Counted from the stretch's first letter, positions 1 through 9,871 are shown. The stretch: DNA of 64,000 nt from Maribacter vaceletii (GCF_003634105.1 NZ_RBIQ01000011.1:124001-188000); one strand, 5' to 3'. Numbers and translations are program-made. Notes: generated by a model not told the origin, from the letters alone.

Positions 1-1
1 A

Positions 2-268
2 ATTTTTGGAAAATTATTGGTTTTAGGAGTTGGGTTGCCTATTGTTTTTCAGGCATTAATTAATATGGCTGTAGCTGTAGAGTTATTCCCAGTTACAGGT
101 CAAAACTTACCTCTAATAAGTATGGGAGGTACTTCAAGCTGGATGATATGCTTAGCTATAGGTATTATATTAAGTGTAAGTAATAAAGATGCGGAGATAG
201 AAGAAAGTGATAGTAGTGAAAATATAGATGAGACAAATCCTTTAGAAATATTAAGTGGACAATTATAA
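2..268 (+). CDS. ftsW: FtsW, C-terminal part (5' end outside window)
   Basis: This is the last 88 residues of a SEDS-family FtsW, the inner-membrane peptidoglycan glycosyltransferase of the divisome. The frame is open from base 2, so the gene starts before the window. Two hydrophobic helices are visible, with the SEDS signature [18 protein letters not shown] between them, and an acidic cytoplasmic tail follows. The stop codon overlaps the murG start by 14 bases, so the two genes are translationally linked. RodA shares the fold; the position in the division cluster favours FtsW. Confidence 0.87.
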   Translation: MFGKLLVLGVGLPIVFQALINMAVAVELFPVTGQNLPLISMGGTSSWMICLAIGIILSVSNKDAEIEESDSSENIDETNPLEILSGQL

Positions 269-1346
269 ATTTATTCTTTCTGGAGGAGGTACAGGGGGAC
301 ATATTTATCCGGCAATTGCTATTGCAAATGAGTTAAAGAAAAGATACCCTAATGCGGAGTTTCTTTTTGTTGGAGCAAAAGATAGGATGGAGATGGAGAA
401 AGTGCCAGAAGCAGGATATAAAATTGAGGGTTTGTGGATAACAGGATTACAACGAAAGTTGACTTTAAAGAATTTAATGTTTCCTTTTAAACTAATTAGT
501 AGTTTGTTAAGAGCAAGAAAAATAGTATCGCAGTTTAAACCTAATGCCGTAATTGGTACTGGGGGGTTTGCTAGTGGGCCGTTGCTTAAAATTGCATCAG
601 GGAGAAAAGTGCCTTGTTTATTACAAGAGCAAAATTCGTATGCAGGGGTTACAAATAAACTTTTAAAAGATGCTGTAGCTAAAATTTGTGTTGCTTATGA
701 TGGAATGGAGAAGTTTTTTCCAGCACATAAAATTGTAAAAACAGGAAACCCTGTTCGTGAAGATTTAATTGCGCTTACTGGAAATAAGAAAGAAGCTTTA
801 AGTTTTTTTGAGTTACAGGAAAATAAGCAAACATTAGTTGTTTTAGGAGGTAGTTTAGGAGCTCGTAGAATAAATAAACTAATAGAAAAGAAAATAGGCT
901 TTTTTAAAGAAGCTGGTTTACAAATTATTTGGCAGTGTGGTAAACTATATTTTGAGGAGTATAAAAAATACAATTCAGATACTGTAAAAGTAATGGCTTT
1001 TATTAATAAAATGAATTATGCTTACGCTAGTGCAGATGTTATTATCTCAAGAGCAGGTGCAGGTTCTGTGTCCGAGTTAAGTATTGTTGGAAAACCTGTG
1101 GTTTTTATACCATCACCAAATGTAGCAGAAGACCATCAAACAAAAAATGCAATGGCTTTAGTGAATAATAATGCCGCTATACTAGTAAAGGAGAAAGATT
1201 TAGATGCTGATTTTGATACTGTTTTTTCGGGTTTAATTGCATCAAAAGAAAAGCAAGAAGAAATTTCAAAAAATATAAAGAATATGGCATTACCAAATGC
1301 TACAAAAGATATAGTAGACCAAATAGAAATATTGTTGAAAAAATAA
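255..1346 (+). CDS. murG: MurG, lipid II-forming N-acetylglucosaminyltransferase
   Basis: MurG transfers GlcNAc from UDP-GlcNAc to lipid I on the cytoplasmic face of the membrane, giving lipid II. The 363-residue length is normal for the family. The glycine loop [11 protein letters not shown] lies near residues 10-20, and the UDP-GlcNAc site region with GAGSVSEL and [10 protein letters not shown] lies around residues 268-295. The start is a GTG inside the end of ftsW; no in-frame ATG before the glycine loop would keep the family's N-terminus. One base separates its stop from murC, so it is part of a tightly packed operon. Confidence 0.95.
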   Translation: MDNYKFILSGGGTGGHIYPAIAIANELKKRYPNAEFLFVGAKDRMEMEKVPEAGYKIEGLWITGLQRKLTLKNLMFPFKLISSLLRARKIVSQFKPNAVIGTGGFASGPLLKIASGRKVPCLLQEQNSYAGVTNKLLKDAVAKICVAYDGMEKFFPAHKIVKTGNPVREDLIALTGNKKEALSFFELQENKQTLVVLGGSLGARRINKLIEKKIGFFKEAGLQIIWQCGKLYFEEYKKYNSDTVKVMAFINKMNYAYASADVIISRAGAGSVSELSIVGKPVVFIPSPNVAEDHQTKNAMALVNNNAAILVKEKDLDADFDTVFSGLIASKEKQEEISKNIKNMALPNATKDIVDQIEILLKK

Positions 1347-1347
1347 A

Positions 1348-2700
1348 ATGGATTTAAAACAAATACATAACGTATATTTTATTGGCATAGGGGGCATAGG
1401 AATGTCTGCTCTAGCGCGTTATTTTAAATTCATAAATAAAAATGTAGCAGGGTATGATAAAACAGAAACGCCGTTAACACAAGAACTTCAGGGAATTGGA
1501 ATAACAATACATTATAAAGATGCTGTTGGAAGCATAAATACAGAGTATTTAGATTCTGCAAAAACACTTGTAGTTTATACACCTGCAGTACCAAATAGTC
1601 ATGGGGAATATCAATATTTTCTGAATAATGGTTTTACAATAAAAAAACGTTCAGAAGTACTAGGAATAATTACAAAAGACACGTTTTGTTTTGCAGTTGC
1701 AGGAACCCATGGAAAAACTACAACCTCTAGTATATTAGCTCACTTGTTAAAAGAAACAGGAACGCCAATTACAGCTTTTTTAGGAGGAATATCAGAAGAC
1801 TTTAATAGTAATTTTCTATTAGAAGGGACAGCGTATTCTGTTGTGGAGGCCGATGAGTTTGACCGTTCGTTTTTACAATTATCACCCAATATGGCCTGCA
1901 TAACCTCTATGGATGCTGACCATTTAGATATTTATGGAACAGAAGAAGAATTGCAAAATTCTTTTAAAGAATTTACAAAACGTATAAAGCCAAATGGAAA
2001 ACTGTTTGTGCGTAATGGTTTACCTATAAATGGTATTACCTATGGAATAGAAGATGATTCGGATTTTTGTATTCGAAATTTAAAAATAGAACATGGTGCC
2101 TACATTTTTGATTTGGGAACTCCTAATGAAGTTTTAACTGGAGTTACATTTAATAAACCAGGAAGACACAATCTGCTTAATGGTTTAGTTGCTTTTGCAA
2201 TGGCGATACAGGCCGGTTCCCCAGCCAATCGCCTTGCTAATGCGCTTGCTACATTTAAGGGTGTACAACGTAGGTTTTCCTATAAAATTAAAACACCAAA
2301 TTTGGTTTATGTAGATGATTATGCGCATCATCCTACAGAAATTAACGCTGTTTGTGACGCAGTTTATGAAATGCATCCAAAGAAAAAAGTGTTAGCCATT
2401 TTTCAGCCACATTTATTTTCAAGGACTAAAGATTTTATTGAAGAATTTGCAGAAAGCCTTTCAAAGTTTGATAGTATATTATTGTTAGATATATATCCAG
2501 CAAGAGAAAAACCTATAGAAGGAGTTACTTCGCAATGGTTATTAGAAAAAATAAAAAACCCTAATAAAAAATTAATTAATAAAGCAAATATTATTTCAGA
2601 AATTAAACAACAAAACCCTGAAATAATAATCACAATGGGAGCAGGAGATATTGGTTTAGAAGTAGAGAAAATAAAAAAAGAATTACACTATGAAAATTAA
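1348..2700 (+). CDS. murC: MurC, UDP-N-acetylmuramate--L-alanine ligase
   Basis: MurC is the ATP-dependent ligase that adds the first amino acid, L-Ala, to UDP-MurNAc in the cytoplasm. At 450 residues it matches the family. It shows the N-terminal nucleotide-fold loop GIGGIGMSALA (residues 13-23), the ATP loop GTHGKTTTS (119-127), the central-domain VVEADEFDRSF segment and the C-terminal DDYAHHP motif. It starts with ATG one base after murG and overlaps ftsQ by 11 bases. No ddl or murB lies between murC and ftsQ, as is common in Bacteroidota. Confidence 0.96.
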   Translation: MDLKQIHNVYFIGIGGIGMSALARYFKFINKNVAGYDKTETPLTQELQGIGITIHYKDAVGSINTEYLDSAKTLVVYTPAVPNSHGEYQYFLNNGFTIKKRSEVLGIITKDTFCFAVAGTHGKTTTSSILAHLLKETGTPITAFLGGISEDFNSNFLLEGTAYSVVEADEFDRSFLQLSPNMACITSMDADHLDIYGTEEELQNSFKEFTKRIKPNGKLFVRNGLPINGITYGIEDDSDFCIRNLKIEHGAYIFDLGTPNEVLTGVTFNKPGRHNLLNGLVAFAMAIQAGSPANRLANALATFKGVQRRFSYKIKTPNLVYVDDYAHHPTEINAVCDAVYEMHPKKKVLAIFQPHLFSRTKDFIEEFAESLSKFDSILLLDIYPAREKPIEGVTSQWLLEKIKNPNKKLINKANIISEIKQQNPEIIITMGAGDIGLEVEKIKKELHYEN

Positions 2701-3409
2701 TTGGAATTATATTAAGATTTTTGGTTTAAGCCTTATTTTATTAGGCTTATTCGCATTTTCTAATCATAGAAATGAAGAAAAAAACATTAAAAAAGTAAAT
2801 ATAGAATTTGTTGGAAATGACAATTTATACCTTACACAAGGCATGGTTAATAAATTGTTAATACAAAATTACGGGAACCTTGAAAACGTCTCAAAAGAAA
2901 AATTAGTTTTGAATACTGTGGAGAAGGCTATTGAGGCCAATGAAATGGTGAAAAAAGCCCAAGTGTATCTTACTGTAGATGGGGAGCTTACGTCTAGAAT
3001 TGTTCAGCGCAAGCCAATCGCAAGAATTACGGGGAATACAAATTGTTATCTAGATGACGAAGGAAAACGTATGCCGTTATCCAGAAATCACTCGGCTAGA
3101 GTACCAATTATTACGGGTAAAATATCGGGAGATAGTTTAAAAGATGTGTATGAAATTTTAAAGTACATAAATGAAGATGAATTTTTAAGAAAAAATGTAA
3201 TAGGAATTCATATAGAAGATGTAAATAACTATCAACTAAAATTTAGAATGGAGCAATTTGTTGTTAGTCTGGGTGGCGTAGATAATTTGGAAGAAAAATT
3301 TAACAATTTTAAAGCCTTTTATACCAAGGCTAATAGGGATCAAACTTTAGATAATTTTACAATGGTAAGTCTAGAGTTTAATAATCAAGTAGTGTGCACC
3401 AAAATATAG
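2690..3409 (+). CDS. ftsQ: FtsQ/DivIB-type cell division protein
   Basis: This is a bitopic inner-membrane protein that links early and late divisome parts. It has a short cytoplasmic N-terminus, one membrane helix at about residues 8-24, then a periplasmic POTRA-like and beta region (VNIEFVGNDNLYLTQGMV onward). The sequence is divergent from proteobacterial FtsQ, so the call rests on topology plus its place between murC and ftsA. It overlaps the end of murC, and its stop lies 5 bases before the chosen ftsA start. Confidence 0.85.
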   Translation: MKINWNYIKIFGLSLILLGLFAFSNHRNEEKNIKKVNIEFVGNDNLYLTQGMVNKLLIQNYGNLENVSKEKLVLNTVEKAIEANEMVKKAQVYLTVDGELTSRIVQRKPIARITGNTNCYLDDEGKRMPLSRNHSARVPIITGKISGDSLKDVYEILKYINEDEFLRKNVIGIHIEDVNNYQLKFRMEQFVVSLGGVDNLEEKFNNFKAFYTKANRDQTLDNFTMVSLEFNNQVVCTKI

Positions 3410-3414
3410 AAACA

Positions 3415-4767
3415 ATGGAACAGGGTAATTATTCAGTAGGTTTAGACATAGGAACTACCAAAATTGTAGCAATTATTGGTAAGGAAAATGAATATGGTAA
3501 AATTGAAATTCTTGGTATTGGTAAATCTAAGAGTTTGGGTGTACATAGAGGAGTTGTAAATAATATTACACAAACTATAAAATCTATACAACAAGCTGTG
3601 GAAGAAGCAGAAGCAAATTCTGGTTTAAGAATAGGTTCTGTTGTGGTTGGTATAGCAGGGCAGCATATAAGAAGCTTACAACATAGTGATTATATTTCTA
3701 GAGAAGACTCAGAAAAAGTTATTAATGATAATGATTTAGATATACTTTGTAATCAAGTGTATAAATTAATAATGTTGCCTGGAGAAGAAATTATTCATGT
3801 ATTACCACAGGAATATAAAGTAGATGGCCAAGCAGAAATTAAAGAGCCTATAGGAATGTATGGTGGTAGGCTAGAAGCTAATTTTCATGTAGTAGTGGGC
3901 CAGGTAACTTCTATTAAGAATATTGGAAGATGTATTAAAAGTGCAGGTCTAGATCTTGGAAACATAACATTAGAACCTTTGGCATCCTCTAATGCAGTAT
4001 TAAGTCAAGAAGAAAAAGAAGCAGGTGTAGCACTAATAGATATAGGTGGTGGTACTACAGATTTAGCCATTTTTAAAGACGGTATAATTAGGCATACTGC
4101 AGTAATTCCTTTTGGAGGTGGTGTAATTACAGAAGATATTAAAGAAGGTTGTTCTATTATAGAAAAACAGGCCGAGCTTCTTAAAATAAAGTTTGGTTCT
4201 GCGTGGCCAGGAGAAAATAAAGATAACGAAATAGTATCAATACCGGGATTAAGAGGTAGGGAGCCTAAAGAAATTTCGTTTAAAAACCTTTCTAAAATTA
4301 TTCATGCAAGAGTTGTAGAAATTATAGAGCAGGTATATGTAGAGATAAAAAACTACGGGCACGATGAGCAAAAGAAGAAATTAATTGCAGGTATTGTTTT
4401 AACAGGTGGTGGCAGCCAACTAAAGCATTTAAAACAATTAGTAGAGTACATTACAGGAATGGATACAAGAATAGGGTATCCTAATGAGCATTTAGCAGGA
4501 GATTCTGATAAAGAAGTAGTAAGTCCATTGTATGCTACCAGTGTTGGCTTGTTAATGAATGCAATAGAGAACGATGCTAAAACCAGACGGCTAGAAGAGT
4601 TAAATACTATAGAGGAAGAAGAAAATAATCCTTTAGCTGAAGAAGAACCTGTTTTAGTAGAAAATGGGAATTTAGAATCATCGCAAGAACAAAATAGAGC
4701 CCCCAGAAAATCTGTTTTAGATAAATGGTCAGATAAGTTAAAAGACTTTTTAGATAACGCAGAGTAA
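3415..4767 (+). CDS. ftsA: FtsA, actin-like membrane anchor of FtsZ
   Basis: FtsA tethers FtsZ filaments to the membrane and recruits later divisome proteins. The actin/Hsp70 nucleotide-binding motifs are visible: GLDIGTTK near residue 10 (phosphate 1), DIGGGTTDLAIF (phosphate 2) and VLTGGGSQL (adenosine). I chose the ATG at 3415, giving 450 residues; an in-frame GTG at 3394 would add seven residues but overlaps ftsQ. The C-terminus carries an acidic linker (EEEENNPLAEEEP) before a short amphipathic segment, WSDKLKDFLDNAE, which probably binds the membrane. Confidence 0.95.
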   Translation: MEQGNYSVGLDIGTTKIVAIIGKENEYGKIEILGIGKSKSLGVHRGVVNNITQTIKSIQQAVEEAEANSGLRIGSVVVGIAGQHIRSLQHSDYISREDSEKVINDNDLDILCNQVYKLIMLPGEEIIHVLPQEYKVDGQAEIKEPIGMYGGRLEANFHVVVGQVTSIKNIGRCIKSAGLDLGNITLEPLASSNAVLSQEEKEAGVALIDIGGGTTDLAIFKDGIIRHTAVIPFGGGVITEDIKEGCSIIEKQAELLKIKFGSAWPGENKDNEIVSIPGLRGREPKEISFKNLSKIIHARVVEIIEQVYVEIKNYGHDEQKKKLIAGIVLTGGGSQLKHLKQLVEYITGMDTRIGYPNEHLAGDSDKEVVSPLYATSVGLLMNAIENDAKTRRLEELNTIEEEENNPLAEEEPVLVENGNLESSQEQNRAPRKSVLDKWSDKLKDFLDNAE

Positions 4768-4814
4768 GAAACTATAATTAAGAACACATATTTTAACCAG
4801 TAATTTTAAAGAGC

Positions 4815-6713
4815 ATGAGCGACAACACGGAATTTGAAAATATTTCTTTTGATTTACCTAAGAATCAAAGCAACGTTATTAAGGTAATTGGAGTAGGTGG
4901 AGGTGGTAGTAATGCCATTAATCACATGTTCCAAGCCGGTATTAACGGTGTAGATTTTATTATTTGTAATACAGACTCGCAAGCTTTAGATAATAGTTCT
5001 GTGCCAAATAAAATTCAATTAGGTGTATCTCTTACAGAAGGATTGGGGGCTGGTGCTAACCCAGAAGTAGGGGAGCAAGCTGCCATTGAAAGTATGGAAG
5101 ACATAAAAGCTATGTTGGGGACTACTACAAAAATGATTTTTATTACTGCGGGTATGGGTGGTGGAACAGGAACTGGTGCTGCTCCAATTATAGCCAAAAT
5201 CGCAAAAGAAATGGATGTTCTTACTGTAGGTATTGTTACTATGCCTTTTCAGTTTGAAGGTAAAATGAGAGGGCAGCAATCACAATTAGGTATCGAAAAA
5301 TTACGTGCTAATGTAGATTCTTTAATTGTAATAAATAATAATAAATTAAGAGAAGTATACGGTAACTTAGGTTTTAAAGCTGGTTTCTCTAAAGCAGATG
5401 AAGTATTAGCAACCGCTGCTCGTGGTATTGCAGAAGTAATTACACATCATTACACACAAAATATTGACCTTAGAGATGCTAAGACAGTACTTTCTAATAG
5501 TGGAACAGCAATTATGGGTTCTGCAGTTGCCTCAGGTTCAGCAAGAGCTAATGAAGCAATAATGAAAGCATTAGACTCTCCATTATTAAATGATAATAAG
5601 ATTAACGGAGCAAAAAATGTATTATTACTTATAGTATCTGGTTCTCAAGAAATTACTATTGATGAAATAGGAGAAATAAATGATCACATACAAGTAGAAG
5701 CTGGATACGGAGCAAACATAATAATGGGTGTTGGTGAAGATGAAGACCTAGGAGAAGCAATTGCTGTAACTGTTATTGCTACGGGTTTTAATGTAGACCA
5801 GCAAGATGAAATTGTGAATACAGAAACAAAAAAAATTATTCACACACTTGAAGATGGTCAAAAGGCAGAAAAAGATTTAACACAAAACAACATAGTACAT
5901 CAATTAATAGATGACTCTGAAGATGAAGTTTCTAATACTGTAACAAATACTTTCGAAGATGATAGTGACTTAGATTTAATACCTACAACTAATTACATTA
6001 AAAACTTTAATGTGTTTTATGATGAAGTGGTAGCAGAAAATGTAAATGAAGAAGATTTTGTAATAATAGATTCTTCTGATGCTATAAAGAATATGAATGT
6101 TATAGATCATCAAGAGGTTAAACCTAAGGAAGAAGATGATATGTTTGCTGTTAGTTTTGATATGCCTTTAAAAGAAACTAAAGAAGAACAAGAGAATATA
6201 ATTACATTTAGCTTAGATGATGATATTAAAGATGTAGATGTAAATGAGCATATAGAAGTAATTCCTGTTTTAGAGTATAATAAAGGTGGCGAAAAAAGAT
6301 ATAGTTTAGACGACTATATGGAGCTAGAAAATAAGCTCACGGGAGCAAAATCTAAAGCAGAAGAATTTGAACCTAAAATTGTAGAAGATGAGCTAGTTTT
6401 TCAAAAAAGAACAGTAAGCCCTTCTCCTACAGCTACGCAAGAAGAAGTAGACCCGTTAGAGAAGCCAATAGAAGAGCTTTTAAAAGAAAGAGCAGACGAA
6501 CGCAGAAGAAAATTAAAAGATTACAATTATAAGTTTCAAGGAAACTCTAGTGTAGATGAAATAGAAAAAGAACCTGCATATAAGAGAAAAGGAGTTAATT
6601 TGAATGATAATGGTGCTGAAAAAAAAATTTCTAGAACCACTTTAGGTTCTGATAGTAATGATGAAATTCAGTTACGATCTAATAATTCTTTTTTACATGA
6701 TAATGTAGATTAA
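4815..6713 (+). CDS. ftsZ: FtsZ, tubulin-like division GTPase
   Basis: FtsZ polymerises into the cytokinetic ring. The GTPase core covers about residues 15-335 and contains the tubulin signature GGGTGTGAAP near residues 115-124 and the early loop GVGGGGSNAINHM. At 632 residues it is far longer than the roughly 380-400 of E. coli type; the extra length is a long acidic, probably disordered linker (about 345-615), as in other Flavobacteriia. The end, RSNNSFLHDNVD, is the likely C-terminal peptide that binds FtsA. A strong terminator follows at 6733, so the division operon ends here. Confidence 0.97.
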   Translation: MSDNTEFENISFDLPKNQSNVIKVIGVGGGGSNAINHMFQAGINGVDFIICNTDSQALDNSSVPNKIQLGVSLTEGLGAGANPEVGEQAAIESMEDIKAMLGTTTKMIFITAGMGGGTGTGAAPIIAKIAKEMDVLTVGIVTMPFQFEGKMRGQQSQLGIEKLRANVDSLIVINNNKLREVYGNLGFKAGFSKADEVLATAARGIAEVITHHYTQNIDLRDAKTVLSNSGTAIMGSAVASGSARANEAIMKALDSPLLNDNKINGAKNVLLLIVSGSQEITIDEIGEINDHIQVEAGYGANIIMGVGEDEDLGEAIAVTVIATGFNVDQQDEIVNTETKKIIHTLEDGQKAEKDLTQNNIVHQLIDDSEDEVSNTVTNTFEDDSDLDLIPTTNYIKNFNVFYDEVVAENVNEEDFVIIDSSDAIKNMNVIDHQEVKPKEEDDMFAVSFDMPLKETKEEQENIITFSLDDDIKDVDVNEHIEVIPVLEYNKGGEKRYSLDDYMELENKLTGAKSKAEEFEPKIVEDELVFQKRTVSPSPTATQEEVDPLEKPIEELLKERADERRRKLKDYNYKFQGNSSVDEIEKEPAYKRKGVNLNDNGAEKKISRTTLGSDSNDEIQLRSNNSFLHDNVD

Positions 6714-6732
6714 GCAACGTATTTACAAGTTT

Positions 6733-6775
6733 AATAAACCCGAAAATAGAAACTATTTTCGGGTTTATTTTTTAT
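6733..6775 (+). terminator. Intrinsic terminator after ftsZ
   Basis: A perfect 17-bp stem (6733-6749 with 6753-6769, loop AAA) is followed by a run of T. It closes the dcw operon. The next gene's candidate promoter box (TATCTTCG, 6773-6780) abuts it. Confidence 0.88.
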
Positions 6776-6800
6776 CTTCGCACTTCTAAAATTTATAGTT

Positions 6801-7250
6801 ATGAGCTTACAGTCTAAGGTTATGGAGCAGATGAAAGCTGCTATGAAAGCAAAAGATTCTGTTGCTTTGCAATCATTAAGAGCAATAAAATCTGCATTAT
6901 TATTAGCACAAACAGAAAGTGGTTCTAAGACAGAATTATCTGAAGAGGAAGAAGTGAAACTAGTGCAAAAACTAGTGAAGCAAAGAAAAGATAGTGCTGC
7001 TATTTTTACAGAACAAGGTAGGGCAGATTTAGCAGAACCAGAATTAGCAGAAGTTGCTATAATTGAACAATTTTTACCGGAACAGTTAACGGAAGAAGAA
7101 GTAGAAAAGGTAGTTGTGCAAACGATAGAAGCTACTGGAGCTTCAGGAATGAAAGATATGGGGAAAGTTATGGGTATGGTATCTAAAGAATTATCTGGAC
7201 AAGCAGATGGAAAAACTATATCTACTATCGTAAAAAAGTTATTATCTTAA
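6801..7250 (+). CDS. GatB/YqeY-family protein
   Basis: This 149-residue protein matches the YqeY family, related to the tail domain of the GatB subunit of the tRNA-dependent amidotransferase. It has the helical N-terminus with SLRAIKSALLLAQTE, the KLVKQRKDSAAIF segment and the C-terminal GMVSKELSGQADGKTISTIVKKLL. The exact role of stand-alone YqeY proteins is uncertain; RNA or tRNA binding is inferred from the GatB tail. It has its own candidate promoter between the ftsZ terminator and the ATG. A dispersed repeat begins just after its stop. Confidence 0.88.
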   Translation: MSLQSKVMEQMKAAMKAKDSVALQSLRAIKSALLLAQTESGSKTELSEEEEVKLVQKLVKQRKDSAAIFTEQGRADLAEPELAEVAIIEQFLPEQLTEEEVEKVVVQTIEATGASGMKDMGKVMGMVSKELSGQADGKTISTIVKKLLS

Positions 7251-7252
7251 AG

Positions 7253-7330
7253 TTAACTACCTCGAGGCAAGCCCACGAGGTATTCAATGGAAATAAGTTT
7301 TCAATTTTAAGGCAAGCCTCTGAGTATTAT
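7253..7330 (+). repeat. Dispersed double-palindrome element, copy A
   Basis: Two GC-rich palindromes, CCTCGAGGCAAGCCCACGAGG (7260-7280, imperfect) and GGCAAGCCTCTGAG (7311-7324), are separated by an AT-rich spacer. A second copy in inverted orientation lies at 26405-26480, also directly after a gene stop. It probably folds as two hairpins in the transcript and may act as a terminator or 3'-end stabiliser for the upstream gene. It does not match any IS end I know. Confidence 0.75.
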
Positions 7331-7358
7331 ACCCTTTGGCGGTGCCAATAATTTTTAA

Positions 7359-7432
7359 GGCCGCGTGGCGCAACTGAATAGCGCATCAGATTTCGGCTCT
7401 GAGGGTTGGGGGTTTGAATCCCTTCGCGGTCA
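7359..7432 (+). tRNA. tRNA-Arg (anticodon TCG)
   Basis: It folds as a full cloverleaf: acceptor stem GGCCGCG/CGCGGTC, D stem GCGC/GCGC, anticodon stem TCAGA/TCTGA with loop TTTCGGC (anticodon TCG, reading CGA), T stem GGGGG/CCCTT with loop TTTGAAT, and discriminator A. The 3' CCA is not encoded. A terminator-like hairpin follows, and the accessory block from 7831 lies downstream. Confidence 0.95.
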
Positions 7433-7441
7433 CTTATATAC

Positions 7442-7481
7442 AAAGCTCTTTAAACCAATTGTTTATAGAGCTTTTATTTTT
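7442..7481 (+). terminator. Hairpin terminator after tRNA-Arg
   Basis: A stem pairs 7442-7455 with 7461-7474 (13 of 14 positions, loop CAATT) and is followed by TTTT-rich sequence. It lies ten bases after the tRNA. Confidence 0.75.
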
Positions 7482-7830
7482 GCCTAAATTTTAACTTTTC
7501 ACACATATCCTTCTTATTTTCATTACTTTGTAGCTTAAAGCTTTTGATAAGTTTGAAAGATTTTGTGTTTTTATGAAACTGATATTGTAATAGATTTAAA
7601 TTCTTTACAAAAAGCGAATTTTGCAAAGAGTTCTATTGAATCAAAGTACATTTCGGTTAGTTTATTTACAATTCTGATGTCACTCAGATAGGTGTAATGT
7701 AAAGAGTTTAACACTGCTGAGATTAATTACACTAAAGAAGATTGTTTTATAAAACTCCTTAAATACCAATAATACTGTTACTTTAAATTGTTTAACTTGT
7801 AATGTCCCCCGAAAGAAATTAGACGTATAT
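7482..7830. other. Gene-free stretch upstream of the HTH regulator
   Basis: About 350 bases hold no convincing open frame on either strand. They probably include the promoter of the regulator at 7831, but I found no exact TAnnTTTG box with a partner. I also looked for a repeat of the tRNA-Arg 3' end in the flanks of the block and saw none. Confidence 0.5.
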
Positions 7831-9801
7831 ATGAATTCGGATGATAATTTTAATAAGAATTTTCAAGAAAAACCATTGAGGGAAACTCTGATCAAAAAAC
7901 TAACCAAAGAAATTGAGAGTAGTCTTAACAACGACCAATTTGGTGTGGACAGTCTTGCGCAAGCCGTTGGCATGAGCCGATCAAGTTTGCATCGAAAACT
8001 CAACAAATTACTAGGTGTTTCAACGAGTCAATTTATTAGAGAATACCGTCTGAAAAGAGCCTTAGAAATTTTAAAAACTGAAGAGGTTACCGCTTCTGAA
8101 ACAGCATATCGGGTTGGGTTTAGTAGTTCTACTTATTTCAATACTTGTTTTCATAAATTCTATGGTTTTACACCTGGTGAGGTTAAATCACAAACTAGTG
8201 ATGAAATTGAAGGTCTAATTCAAACCGATGTCCCAATAGTAAAGAAGAAGACCAAGATTACATTTTGGTGGGCCTTATTGATAATTCCAGTAGTTTTGGC
8301 AGCAGTTTATTATTATTTCAGCGATACTGATACCGAAAAGAAAGAACCGAGAATAACCAAATCAATAATCGCCCATAAATCAATAGCAGTACTGCCCTTT
8401 AAAAACTGGACAGGGAGTACTGATTTGGAATACATTTCAGATGGTATGACCGATGCAGTTATCTCAAGACTATCGAAAATCGATGCCATTGATCATGTTA
8501 TCCCTTTCACTTCGACCTTAACATACAAGAAGACTGAAAAGTCTATTCAACAAATTGCCAATGAACTAGGGGTGTCCAATCTTTTGCAGGGTAATCTGCA
8601 AATTTCAGGTGATCAAATCAAAATCAAGCTACAATTAATTCATGGCAATTCAAATGTTCATCTTTGGTCCGAGGAGTACACGAAAGAATGGAAAAGTGAT
8701 GAGATTTTTGAACTGCAAACTGAAGTGGTAGAAGGTATTGCTACCAATATGAATGCGATAATAGCTAAAGATGAACTAGCAGATATTAAAAAAGTACCAA
8801 CAAAGAGTAAACAGGCCTATTCTTATTATCTTCAAGGAGAGTTTCAACGGCAGAAGGGAAACGAACTATCCTATTCAAATGCTATTGGCCTATATAAAAA
8901 AGCAATTACAGTGGATTCGAATTTTGTTGAACCCTATATAGACATGGCCAATGTTTGGCATATGGGTGGTTCGGTTTGGGGTTTTTATGACGAACAAAAA
9001 GCTTGGGGTAATGCAAAGGGTTTATTAGAAAGAGCATTAAAAATAGAACCAATAAATCTACGAGTTGAGGAAGAACTTAATACAGGACGGTTTTTTTATG
9101 ACTGGAATTTTGAACTGGTTGAGAAGTTTTATCAAAAAATAGTAAACAATTCCACACATGACAAACCATCTGTCATTTCGCTTGACTACCCTATTAAAAC
9201 CGGTAGGCCCGAAGAAACCCTTAAGGCAATTGAACGTTTAATAATAAATGACCCATCAAATGTATTTTATCCGTTTTTTAAAGCAGAAGCCAAGTTTTAT
9301 TTAGGTTCTACTGATGAAGCCCTAGAAATATTAACCCAAACAGACCCCTTGTATAACAATAACTGGTTTTATTTACGAGAATCCGCCAAACTTTATTTTT
9401 ACTTAGGAGAATATGCAAGATCAAAAATTCAATTTGAAAAAATAACTAATCAATTTCCTGATTACCCACCTATATTAATGTGGCTTAATGCGATTTATGC
9501 CGAAGCTGATGGAAACGCAAAATTTACTGAAAAATATTTAATCGAGTTAAAAAACGAGTATGGCAAAGGATCTTCAGGTAGCCCCGCATGGTTTATAGCG
9601 CTTTACTATGCACACGTAAAAGACTATGAAAAAACTTTTGATTGGTTGCAAAAGTCATACGATAGGCATGAAGTCGAAATGACATGGTTAAGAGAAGAAC
9701 CCTTATTGACCCCAATAAGAAATGACCTTCGATATAAAGAATTGTATAACAACGTAGGATTTTCGAGAATCGGTTTGCCAATAAAGGTTTCTTTTAAATA
9801 G
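7831..9801 (+). CDS. Membrane-tethered AraC-type regulator with TolB-like and TPR domains
   Basis: This 656-residue protein appears to be a one-piece sensor-regulator. An AraC/XylS double helix-turn-helix covers about residues 25-120 (SLAQAVGMSRSSLHRKLNKL, then ASETAYRVGFSSSTYF and YGFTPGEV). One membrane helix lies at about 143-164 (WWALLIIPVVLAAVYYYF). The outer part begins with a TolB/FlgO-like domain (SIAVLPFKNWTGS, 184 onward, then SDGMTDAVISRL) and continues with TPR-like helices from about 330 to the end. The topology resembles CadC-type regulators. Codons end in C or G more often than in its neighbours, which suggests transfer. Likely targets are the two genes downstream. Confidence 0.85.
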   Translation: MNSDDNFNKNFQEKPLRETLIKKLTKEIESSLNNDQFGVDSLAQAVGMSRSSLHRKLNKLLGVSTSQFIREYRLKRALEILKTEEVTASETAYRVGFSSSTYFNTCFHKFYGFTPGEVKSQTSDEIEGLIQTDVPIVKKKTKITFWWALLIIPVVLAAVYYYFSDTDTEKKEPRITKSIIAHKSIAVLPFKNWTGSTDLEYISDGMTDAVISRLSKIDAIDHVIPFTSTLTYKKTEKSIQQIANELGVSNLLQGNLQISGDQIKIKLQLIHGNSNVHLWSEEYTKEWKSDEIFELQTEVVEGIATNMNAIIAKDELADIKKVPTKSKQAYSYYLQGEFQRQKGNELSYSNAIGLYKKAITVDSNFVEPYIDMANVWHMGGSVWGFYDEQKAWGNAKGLLERALKIEPINLRVEEELNTGRFFYDWNFELVEKFYQKIVNNSTHDKPSVISLDYPIKTGRPEETLKAIERLIINDPSNVFYPFFKAEAKFYLGSTDEALEILTQTDPLYNNNWFYLRESAKLYFYLGEYARSKIQFEKITNQFPDYPPILMWLNAIYAEADGNAKFTEKYLIELKNEYGKGSSGSPAWFIALYYAHVKDYEKTFDWLQKSYDRHEVEMTWLREEPLLTPIRNDLRYKELYNNVGFSRIGLPIKVSFK

Positions 9802-9871
9802 TAACCCCTCTAGTACGCAACTCAACATAATTTAAAGGTTTTGCACCATAATTTGAAGACCTGTATAAAAG

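Noticed and set aside
5015-5279. Minus-strand open frames inside ftsZ
   Set aside because: They are frame shadows of a strongly supported gene, with low-complexity products (Pro/Ala/Ser) and no start or promoter signals.
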